Assembly (NCBI GenBank): GCA_964448855.1
Contig: CAYUXI010000020.1
Coordinates: forward strand, 1 to 32,796
Length of the DNA: 32,796 nucleotides
Reading direction: 5' to 3'
From: QAMX01 sp964448855
Lineage (GTDB): Bacteria; Bacillota; Clostridia; Oscillospirales; QAMX01
Shown: positions 7,719 through 14,173 of the stretch, piece after piece
How the letters are laid out: the number at the start of each line of letters is the position of its first letter
Numbering within the stretch: the stretch's first letter is position 1
Position numbers and translations under genes: made by a program
The notes under the pieces: model-generated
Seen by the model: only the letters and a program-made list of their open reading frames with translations
Database searches by the model: none
What the model was told of the DNA's origin: nothing

Positions 7719-9035
7719 ATGACACAGATTCAACATCCTGTGACTGCAATTCTCGCAGAGCGTCAGAGCGGCCGACCGACCGGCGTCTATTCAGCCTGTA
7801 CGGCCAACCGCCATGTTTTATTTGCCGTCTGCAAACGTGCAGCGGAGACGGGCAGTGTTGCACTGATCGAAGCGACGGCCAACCAGGTCAACCGTTACGG
7901 CGGATATACAGGGATGACGCCGGAGACCTATCGGGCGTTTGCGGAAGGCATTGCGCGGGAAGCCGGACTCGATTTGAAGCAGCTGGTTTTAGGCGGAGAT
8001 CATCTGGGGCCGCTGACCTGGCAGTCCCTGCCCGAAGACGAAGCCATGGAGAAGGCAGAGGAGCTGGTGCGTGACTATGTGCGCGCTGGTTTTACCAAAA
8101 TCCATATTGACACATCCATGCGCGTTGCGACAGACAGTCGAACGGAGCCCCTGACGGATGAGACGGTGGCGCGCCGCGGTGCGAAGCTCGTCCGTGCGGC
8201 GGAGGAAGAATATGCGACATTGGCGGTCAACCATCCGGAGGCGGTGCACCCGATTTACTGCATTGGCAGTGAGGTGCCGATTCCCGGCGGTGCACAGGAG
8301 GCGGAGGATGGTGTCTCCGTCACGAAGCCGGAGGCGTTTGTCCACACGGTCGAGGCGTTCCGCGATGCGTTCCGTGCAGCCGGTGCGGAAGGTGCCTGGC
8401 CGTATGTGACGGGCGTTGTCGTTCAGCCGGGTGTGGAATTCGGCGACGAGGATGTCATTGAATATCAGGCCGACAAAGCGGCTGAGCTGACCGCGGCGTT
8501 GCGCAAATACCCCGGACTGGTTTTTGAGGGGCATTCGACGGACTATCAGACGAAGTACGGTCTGCGCGATATGGTGCGCGACGGCATTGCGATTCTGAAA
8601 GTGGGGCCGGCCCTGACGTTTGCGGCGCGCGAGGCGCTCTTTGCGTTGAACCGGATGGAGGATGCGCTGCTGCCGCTGTATCCGGATTTGCAGCCGTCTC
8701 ATTATATCAATACATTGGAAGCCGTGATGATGGAAAACGATGCCAACTGGCGGAAGTATTACCACGGTACGCCGGAACAGCAGACGCTAAAACGGAAGTA
8801 CAGCTATTCCGATCGCTGCCGGTACTATCTGCCGGATGCGCGTGTGCAGGAAGCGGAGAACCGCCTGTTGGCGAACCTGTCTGCTATGGAAATTCCGTTT
8901 TCGCTGCTCAGCCAGTTCATGCCGATTCAGTACACGCAGGTGCGCGAAGGCAAGCTGCCCTGCAATCCCCGTGCGCTGTTGATCAGCCGCATCGAAAACT
9001 GCATCGACGAATACCTTTTTGCTGTTCAGCCGTAA
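7719..9035 (+). CDS. D-tagatose-bisphosphate aldolase non-catalytic subunit family (GatZ/KbaZ)
   Basis: A 438-residue protein of the GatZ/KbaZ/AgaZ family, full length. Family-like runs are IEATANQVNRYGGYTGMTP, LGGDHLGPLTWQ, GFTKIHIDTSM, YCIGSEVPIPGG, FEGHSTDYQT and ILKVGPALTFAAREALFAL. In enterobacteria this subunit supports the GatY/KbaY aldolase that splits tagatose-1,6-bisphosphate in galactitol or N-acetylgalactosamine breakdown. No GatY/KbaY, kinase or PTS gene lies beside it; it is a single gene with its own promoter and terminator. Some stand-alone family members have been described as ketose-phosphate 4-epimerases, so it may be an enzyme in its own right (inference). Ribosome site AAAGAGG precedes the ATG. 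Confidence 0.85.
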   Translation: MTQIQHPVTAILAERQSGRPTGVYSACTANRHVLFAVCKRAAETGSVALIEATANQVNRYGGYTGMTPETYRAFAEGIAREAGLDLKQLVLGGDHLGPLTWQSLPEDEAMEKAEELVRDYVRAGFTKIHIDTSMRVATDSRTEPLTDETVARRGAKLVRAAEEEYATLAVNHPEAVHPIYCIGSEVPIPGGAQEAEDGVSVTKPEAFVHTVEAFRDAFRAAGAEGAWPYVTGVVVQPGVEFGDEDVIEYQADKAAELTAALRKYPGLVFEGHSTDYQTKYGLRDMVRDGIAILKVGPALTFAAREALFALNRMEDALLPLYPDLQPSHYINTLEAVMMENDANWRKYYHGTPEQQTLKRKYSYSDRCRYYLPDARVQEAENRLLANLSAMEIPFSLLSQFMPIQYTQVREGKLPCNPRALLISRIENCIDEYLFAVQP

Positions 9036-9043
9036 ATCGGCGT

Positions 9044-9087
9044 AAAAAAAGCAGGGGCTCTTTCAAAAGAGCCTCTGTTTTTTTGGT
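9044..9087. terminator. Bidirectional intrinsic terminator
   Basis: GGCTCTTT pairs with AAAAGAGCC inside an A-run/T-run frame (AAAAAAGCAG ... CTGTTTTTTT). It ends the KbaZ-like gene on the plus strand and can also end leftward transcripts of the 9132-10312 patch. Confidence 0.85.
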
Positions 9088-9131
9088 TGGTGGAGTTTTT
9101 CAAGTTGCATTAAGAGCTGCGCTGCAAGCAT

Positions 9132-9614
9132 TCACGGCTGTGCGCTCGTTTGTTCCTTCAAGCTCTCCCCTTTTTCATTCTTCAGAACCGCCGAAATTCT
9201 GTCGATCAGCAGGCGATAGCGTTTGACGGTATCAGCGTTTTTGCCGCAAAATTGTCGGGGAATTTCCTCGTTGAGTTTGTAGCAGACCGGGATATTGTAC
9301 AGGTCAAACTGCTCAACCGTCAGGTCGATATCATGTCCGTCGATTCGATTGAAATAGTGCGTGCCGCCGCCATCCACGCGAATCCGGTGGATGGTGCCGC
9401 CAAACAGATCGCAAACGAGCATGGCAGTAATTGCGCACTGCCCGAAGGACGGATCGGTAGGAGCCCATTCCACCTGACAGGATGGATAGGCTGTTTCCTT
9501 GCATCATGCCATCCGCAAAATCCGATACAAGTCGCCCAATGTTTCCAGTTCGGGATGGCCGGGTTTCTTCCGCTTCAGGTCAGCATACGCTTCCCCATAG
9601 AATTGTCGTCGCAT
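9132..9614 (-). pseudogene. YunG-like protein interrupted by an in-frame TGA
   Basis: The frame opens at ATG 9614 behind an excellent ribosome site (GGAGGAG, about 6 nt), runs 36 codons ending LYRILRMA, meets TGA at 9506-9504, and continues in the same frame as CKETAYPSCQVEWAPTDPSFGQCAITA to 9132. The join matches the start of YunG-type proteins, where from memory a Trp fills the position of the stop (RMA-W-CKETAYP). A single TGG-to-TGA change would explain it. The downstream piece alone could only start at GTG 9473 without a good ribosome site. YunG-like proteins are small cytosolic proteins of unknown function. The whole frame would be 160 codons. Neighbouring genes end in TGA, so recoding of the genome is excluded. 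Lies in an AT-richer, decaying patch. Confidence 0.7.
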
Positions 9615-9655
9615 TTTAACTCCTCCCCCCGCATTTTCAATGCGCGCATTCCGCT

Positions 9656-10312
9656 TTATTTGCGGAACATTTCATCCAGCGTTTTGCCATCTTTGCCTTT
9701 CCACTCTGTCCAACCATTGATGCTGCCACCCAATACAAAGGTTGCCGCAGCGCTCGGAGATGCAAATGAAATCGATACATTCAATCGGTATTTCTCACCA
9801 TTTTTGACGATGTTGCCGGTTTGGAGCGCTGTCTGGCGTTGTTTTTCCATTTTTTCAGAGTGGCATTTTCGGTTCATATCAATCTCGGAGCCTTCCAGCA
9901 CTTCAAACTGATCACCATCATAAATTCCCCGCGCCCGAATACCGTTTCGGGTGGTGTGCAACGTGTTCGCTTCATCCAGAGATGTTTTGGAATTTTCCAT
10001 TGTAAAGTAGATCAACAAGGCATCTCTGAAATATCTGTCATGATTTACATATTCGATTGCAGGCGAAAACAACGTACCTCCACGACCGGAAACTTTCGTT
10101 TGAATTTCGGATGCATTTCTTGCTCTGTAAACACGTTGAACCTTAGCATCACATTCTATCACAGTGATTTCGTGTTTTCTTTTAGCCAATATTGCAAATA
10201 TCTCATTGGAAATTTGAGCAACCATTTCATCACAGACAGATCCCGAGGTGTCAATCGCTACAGCAATTTTCAGAATCTTATCATCAGCGACTCCGGACAG
10301 ATTGGTTTGCAA
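9656..10312 (-). pseudogene. Truncated VWA (DUF2201-type) protein fused to a DUF4357 domain
   Basis: Residues about 13-104 look like the VWA domain at the C-terminus of DUF2201 proteins: MIDAS-type DTSGS (21-25), VIECDAKVQ (51-59), GRGGTLFSPAIEY (77-89). The VWA strand ends at LLIYFT, where such proteins usually continue DGYG; instead the frame passes at 105 (base 10000) into a different sequence that from about residue 123 resembles DUF4357: GIRARGIYDGDQFEVLEGSEI, FASPSAAATFVLGGS, GWTEWKGKDGKTLDEM. DUF4357 is usually a C-terminal tail of GIY-YIG or restriction-linked proteins. The N-terminal metallopeptidase-like half expected of DUF2201 is missing, and the frame starts at a TTG without a good ribosome site. 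It looks like a deletion fusion of two gene remnants. Base composition is visibly AT-richer than the flanks. It may still be translated. Confidence 0.6.
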
Positions 10313-10338
10313 GCGGTGGCAAAAATTGCATCACATAC
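10309..10338 (+). promoter_or_regulatory. Possible forespore (sigma-G-like) promoter of the spore-protein gene
   Basis: GCAAG (10309-10313), 18 bp, then CATACAA (10332-10338) is one mismatch in each box from the sigma-F/G pattern (GCATR, CATWHTA). It is 75 bp before the spore-protein start, inside the end of the decayed VWA gene. No sigma-A promoter is seen there. Weak call. Confidence 0.3.
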
Positions 10339-10413
10339 AATCGGGCATTTGCGGAGATGATAGCATTGCAGCCCGACAAGATATTTTGATGCAGAATAAA
10401 AGGAGAAAAGGAT

Positions 10414-10611
10414 ATGTCCAGCAAAAGCAATCGTATTGTTGTTCCCGCGGCAAAGGATGCCATGGAGAAGTTTAAGATGGAAGCTGCCAACGAAGTCGGC
10501 GTCAACCTGAAGCAGGGTTATAACGGCGATCTGAGTTCCCGTCAGGCCGGTTCTGTCGGTGGCCAGATGGTCAAGAAGATGATCGAATCCTACGAAAACG
10601 GCATGAAATAA
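10414..10611 (+). CDS. Alpha/beta-type small acid-soluble spore protein
   Basis: A 65-residue SASP that coats and protects spore DNA and is cut at germination by the Gpr protease. Hallmarks are the cleavage-region EAANEVGV (32-39 region) and the DNA-binding segment NLKQGYNGDLSSRQAGSVGG followed by MVKKMIESYE. Length is normal for the family. It has a strong ribosome site (AAAAGGAGAAAAGG) and its own terminator, so it is monocistronic as usual. It shows directly that the organism has spore genes. Confidence 0.97.
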   Translation: MSSKSNRIVVPAAKDAMEKFKMEAANEVGVNLKQGYNGDLSSRQAGSVGGQMVKKMIESYENGMK

Positions 10612-10625
10612 GCGTCCGTTTTGAT

Positions 10626-10679
10626 ACAACAGGTGAACGGCATTTTCGCCGTTCACCTGTTGTAGTTCTTTTTATTTTT
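10626..10679 (+). terminator. Intrinsic terminator after the spore-protein gene
   Basis: A 16-bp perfect stem ACAACAGGTGAACGGC (10626-10641) with GCCGTTCACCTGTTGT (10648-10663) and a 6-nt loop, followed by T-rich CTTTTTATTTTTT. It reads toward the convergent radA gene and overlaps its stop. Confidence 0.92.
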
Positions 10680-12049
10680 TATGAAAGGGCGGCTTCGATG
10701 GCTTCTCGGACAGAGCGGACGGGGATGATTTCCATGCCGTCTACGGTTGGCATGGCGCCCTCCCCGGCTTTCGGGCAGATGCAGCGTGTAATTTTCATGC
10801 GGGCTGCCTCCGCAAGCCGAAGATCCGGCATCGTGACGCGCCGCAGCTCCCCGGCCAGGCCGACTTCGCCGAATGCAACGGTATTCGCCTGTACCGGTCG
10901 GTCGCGGAAGCTGGAGGCAAGCGCCAAGATGGTGGCCAGGTCGGCTGCCGGTTCATCGATGCGCAGTCCGCCGACCACGTTGATGTAGGCGTCCTGATTG
11001 CTGATCATCAGACCCGCTCTTTTTTCGAGCACCGCCAGCAGCAGCGCGGCGCGGTTATAGTCAATTCCGGATGCCATGCGGCGCGGATTGCCGAATACGG
11101 AGGGCGAAACGAGCGCCTGAACTTCTGCCAGGATTGGCCGCGTCCCTTCCATGACCGCCGTAATGCAGCTGCCCGGAACCTGTGCCGGGCGCCCAGATAA
11201 GAGTGCGGCGGACGGATTCGCCACCTCTGCCAGCCCGTTTGAATTCATTTCAAACACGCCGATCTCATTGGTCGAGCCGAACCGGTTTTTGGCGGCGCGG
11301 AGAATCCGGTAGGCATTCTGCTGTTCGCCTTCGAAATACAGCACGCAGTCCACCATATGTTCCAGAATTTTGGGGCCTGCAATCTCGCCGTCCTTATTGA
11401 CATGGCCGACAACGAACACAATGGTACCCGTATTCTTGGCCATGCGGAGCAGAGCCATGGCACATTCCTTGATTTGCGTGATATTGCCCGGTGCCGCCGT
11501 CACGGTCGTTTTATAAATCGTCTGGATGGAGTCCACGACGCAAACGGCCGGTCGAATCGTCTCACAGGCGGACAGAACGGCTTCCAGCTTCGTTTCCGCC
11601 ATCACCAGCACATTCGAATCCCGGACGCCGAGCCGTTCGGCGCGCAGCTTGATCTGACGTTTGGATTCTTCGCCGGAGGCGTACAGTACTTTCCCGGTTT
11701 GCGCCAGTGCCCGGCAGATTTGCAGCATCAGCGTGGATTTCCCGATGCCGGGTTCACCACCAATTAAGACGAGCGAGCCCTTGACGGCACCGCCGCCCAG
11801 CACGCGATCCAGCTCGGTAAACCCGGTTGGAAAGCGCAGCGCGTCCGCCGTCGTGAGGGTATCCAGCGGCTCCGGTGTATCGGATGGCAGCATTCGTCCG
11901 CTCGCCGCGGCGAACGGCTGATTCGGTTCGACCTTGATCTCCTTCATCGTATCCCAGGAGCCGCAGGACGGGCACTTCCCATACCATTTGGCGCTGTCGT
12001 AGCCGCATTGATCGCACACATATGCCGTTTTCATTCGTTGTTGTGCCAT
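10679..12049 (-). CDS. radA: DNA repair protein RadA (Sms)
   Basis: RadA is a RecA-like ATPase that helps branch migration in recombinational repair. From the chosen start (MAQQRMKTAY, 456 residues) the order is: N-terminal zinc finger C12-x2-C15-x10-C26-x2-C29; Walker A GGEPGIGKST (97-106); the RadA-specific KNRFG (254-258); and a C-terminal Lon-like domain. Full length for the family. The start at 12049 is preferred over an upstream in-frame one because AAAGGTG lies 8 nt before it, inside the last codons of cwlD; 8 bases separate the two genes, so they form an operon. Ends in TAA facing the spore-protein terminator. Confidence 0.96.
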   Translation of the reverse strand: MAQQRMKTAYVCDQCGYDSAKWYGKCPSCGSWDTMKEIKVEPNQPFAAASGRMLPSDTPEPLDTLTTADALRFPTGFTELDRVLGGGAVKGSLVLIGGEPGIGKSTLMLQICRALAQTGKVLYASGEESKRQIKLRAERLGVRDSNVLVMAETKLEAVLSACETIRPAVCVVDSIQTIYKTTVTAAPGNITQIKECAMALLRMAKNTGTIVFVVGHVNKDGEIAGPKILEHMVDCVLYFEGEQQNAYRILRAAKNRFGSTNEIGVFEMNSNGLAEVANPSAALLSGRPAQVPGSCITAVMEGTRPILAEVQALVSPSVFGNPRRMASGIDYNRAALLLAVLEKRAGLMISNQDAYINVVGGLRIDEPAADLATILALASSFRDRPVQANTVAFGEVGLAGELRRVTMPDLRLAEAARMKITRCICPKAGEGAMPTVDGMEIIPVRSVREAIEAALS

Positions 12050-12057
12050 TCTGTTTG

Positions 12058-12786
12058 TCACCTTTCTGATGTTATGTCGTCCAGTCCCCCGTTGGCCGCA
12101 CGCAGAGCGCTCACCGCAATGGAGCAGGCCAGTTTGCTCTGGTAGGCCGGATTGCTCAGACGTTTTTCTTCGTCCGGATGCGACAGGAAGCCACATTCGA
12201 CGATCACAGCCGGGCATTGCAAATGCTCCAGCAGGTAATTCTGATGCGGATTTGGCGCTGCTTTCCGGCTGTTTTCTGCGCCCAGCGCCGTTTTCAGGTC
12301 GGTCTGGAGCAGCTCGGCCAGCAGCTGGCCGTGTGGGTTTTGCGCGCCGTAAAACGTCTGCGCGCCATGTGTCACGGTATCTTCAAAAAAGTTCTGGTGG
12401 ATGGCCAGGTAGATGGGCATGGGCTGCGAACGCGTGATATCGGCGCGGCGGCAGAGATCTTCCGCTTTCTGCTGGCGCAGAGTTTTTGCGTCCGCGGAAT
12501 GCAGCGAGCGGTCGTCTGTGCGCGTCAGGACAACCGGTACGCCGAGCAGCCGGAGGAAGCTCGCCGTTTTCAGCGCAATCTCCAGATTGATTGTTTTTTC
12601 CAGTGTGCCGGAACGGCCGACTGCACCGCCGTCTGCCCCGCCATGCCCCGGATCCAGCACGACCGTCCGGCTCGGCAGCGCGGCGGGTGCATCCGCTGTC
12701 CGGTCTTCCGGCAGGCAAAGCGTCAGCAAAGCGGCCGCCGCAAGTACCGGCAGCAGCACCGCCGTGCAGCGTTGTATGCAGGTCAT
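12058..12786 (-). CDS. cwlD: N-acetylmuramoyl-L-alanine amidase, CwlD type
   Basis: A 242-residue amidase_3 zinc enzyme with an N-terminal membrane or signal segment (residues 8-25). It removes stem peptides from muramic acid; CwlD of Bacillus starts muramic-delta-lactam formation in spore cortex. Zinc ligands are H48 (DPGHGG), E63 and H130 (AIHQNFF); the catalytic Glu is E197 (VECGFLSH). Size and single-domain layout fit CwlD better than vegetative amidases with cell-wall-binding repeats. Start at 12786 has GGAGG 8 nt upstream. It is first in a cwlD-radA operon behind a sigma-A promoter, so it is probably not restricted to the spore compartment (inference). Confidence 0.88.
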   Translation of the reverse strand: MTCIQRCTAVLLPVLAAAALLTLCLPEDRTADAPAALPSRTVVLDPGHGGADGGAVGRSGTLEKTINLEIALKTASFLRLLGVPVVLTRTDDRSLHSADAKTLRQQKAEDLCRRADITRSQPMPIYLAIHQNFFEDTVTHGAQTFYGAQNPHGQLLAELLQTDLKTALGAENSRKAAPNPHQNYLLEHLQCPAVIVECGFLSHPDEEKRLSNPAYQSKLACSIAVSALRAANGGLDDITSER

Positions 12787-12850
12787 GGGTAACACCTCCA
12801 CCGACCATTTTATGCGGCGTTCCGGTCAATATGCCCGTCCCAGTGCTTTC

Positions 12851-12880
12851 AGTATACCCTAAAACGCATGGACTTGTCAA
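12851..12880 (-). promoter_or_regulatory. Promoter of cwlD-radA
   Basis: On the minus strand TTGACA (12880-12875), 18-bp spacer, TATACT (12856-12851), about 65 bp before the cwlD start. A long T-rich stretch lies behind it. Confidence 0.75.
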
Positions 12881-12930
12881 CCATTTTTTCAACTTTTTTC
12901 TCCGGTTCTCTGTTCCATTCAATCCGTCCT

Positions 12931-12980
12931 GTTTTTTTCGACAAAAATCGCGCCAAGATGGTTTTTTTCGATCAAAATGT
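12931..12980. repeat. Two 20-bp direct repeats at 30-bp spacing, with a Spo0A-box-like core
   Basis: The blocks GTTTTTTTCGACAAAAATCG (12931-12950) and GTTTTTTTCGATCAAAATGT (12961-12980) differ at 5 of 20 positions and start exactly 30 bp apart, about three helix turns. The first contains TTCGACA, the exact reverse complement of the Spo0A box TGTCGAA; the second keeps five of seven. The second block ends 2 bp before the -10 box of the next gene, so a protein bound here would contact the polymerase. Spo0A as the binder is inference. Confidence 0.45.
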
Positions 12981-12982
12981 GG

Positions 12983-12988
12983 TATACT
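12983..12988 (+). promoter_or_regulatory. -10 box of the sensor-like gene, without a good -35
   Basis: TATACT lies 49 bp before the TTG start at 13037. At 17-bp spacing the -35 position reads GGTTTT, far from consensus, and is covered by the second direct repeat. This is the layout of an activator-dependent promoter. Confidence 0.55.
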
Positions 12989-13036
12989 AAAAGCAGGTTG
13001 AAAGTTTCTGCACTGTCACGAAAGGAGAGCTCGCTC

Positions 13037-14149
13037 TTGATTCTTCCCGACGACCCATTGCTGTCGCAGCTTTTTGAATCGCTGTCCGACGGAATCATTC
13101 TATTTGACAACGGTGTTGCCGTTTTGTCAAATGACGCTGCGCGTCAGATTTTGAAAAAAGATCCCTGCGGCCTGACACTCATCCACCTTTTATCCGGAGC
13201 CGATCTGGAGGTGACGGATCGCTCCAATGCCACGCGGCGCACCTTTTCTCTGTTGATGGATGACCGCTGGTATTGCTTGGAGCTGAATGAACTGCCCGAT
13301 GATCGGTCGCTTTTGCTGTTCCGTGAAGATGAAGATTTCGATGACGATGATCTGCCGGAGGGAACCGATTCCACCGATTTGAGCTGGCTCCAGCTCATTG
13401 TCTCTTCCATTTCTCTTCTGTCCGATCACTTTGAAGACGTCATGCAGGATGGTACCGGTGGCAAAATGCAGAACTATGTGGCCATGCTCTACAAGCTGAT
13501 CGGCAACCACTTAGGGCGCGCCATGCATCACCCGGACGACCACACGCCCGGCGATGCTGTTGTCTTTCCGCTGCAGACAGTGCTGTCTTTTTCCGAAGGT
13601 CAGCTCGGTAACGCTTTGCAGGCCGCCGGACTGTCGCTTTCCTTCACGATCTCGCCGGAGAATGATGCCTCGCTTCTGTTTGGCCATCTGGATCATTTTC
13701 TCTCCATGGTCTACAACGTCCTCGATGCACTGATCTATCACCACCGTGCCACCCGCCATGGGGACAAGCTGTCCTCCATCGTCGTTTCCGACGGGATGTC
13801 GCAATCCCATCTTTTCCTCCGGTTTGAAATGCCATCATCGTTCTGCACGTTCCCGACAGGCTTGGATGCATTGCGCAACCTCACAAAAACGCGTCTGGCA
13901 ACCTTCCCGCCGGCCTATATTGCCAGCGTCAAGCTGGTCATTGCACTGGTTCGCGTGTATGGCGGGATGCTCATCTGCAACGAATCCGCCGAACGCAAGG
14001 AGCTGCTGCTCTGTTTCCCGCGGACGGCGCTTCACCTGTCGTTCCGCGTGGATATGAAGGATTGCAGAGTCACGCCCGCCGTTGAGTTTTCCGATACGCT
14101 GGGGCGCGATGCGTTCCCGCATCTCCCGTTGGAGCTGTTCCGAACCTGA
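13037..14149 (+). CDS. PAS-like protein with a degenerate histidine-kinase-like body
   Basis: I do not recognise a named family. From the chosen TTG start (MILPDDPLLSQLFESL, 370 residues; AAAGGAG 10 nt upstream) the protein shows a PAS-like N-terminus (5-95: LSDGIILFDNGVAVLSNDAARQIL), a very acidic linker (98-116), then helices around 117-165 (LQLIVSSISLLSDHFEDV, NYVAMLYKLIGNHLGRAMHH) placed like a kinase dimerisation domain, and an alpha/beta body to about 340. Kinase catalytic boxes (N, G1, G2) are not visible, so it is more likely a sensor or anti-sigma-like adaptor than an active kinase (inference). No membrane segment, so cytosolic. It precedes the WG/SLH gene by 24 bp. An upstream ATG at 12977 is rejected because it lies over the promoter. 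Confidence 0.6.
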   Translation: MILPDDPLLSQLFESLSDGIILFDNGVAVLSNDAARQILKKDPCGLTLIHLLSGADLEVTDRSNATRRTFSLLMDDRWYCLELNELPDDRSLLLFREDEDFDDDDLPEGTDSTDLSWLQLIVSSISLLSDHFEDVMQDGTGGKMQNYVAMLYKLIGNHLGRAMHHPDDHTPGDAVVFPLQTVLSFSEGQLGNALQAAGLSLSFTISPENDASLLFGHLDHFLSMVYNVLDALIYHHRATRHGDKLSSIVVSDGMSQSHLFLRFEMPSSFCTFPTGLDALRNLTKTRLATFPPAYIASVKLVIALVRVYGGMLICNESAERKELLLCFPRTALHLSFRVDMKDCRVTPAVEFSDTLGRDAFPHLPLELFRT

Positions 14150-14173
14150 TGATTTGAATGGATGGAGGTACTC

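Noticed and set aside
9132..9614. Genome-wide reassignment of TGA to Trp or Gly
   Set aside because: cwlD, the sensor-like gene, ispDF, the flavoprotein genes and others end at TGA with correct family lengths.
10363..10398. GCATT and CAGAATA as a sigma-G promoter just before the spore-protein gene
   Set aside because: The spacer would be 24 bp and the transcript would start inside the ribosome site.
12977..13036. Upstream ATG start (12977) for the sensor-like gene
   Set aside because: It overlaps the -10 region TATACT, has no ribosome site and would add 20 atypical residues; TTG 13037 has AAAGGAG at good spacing.
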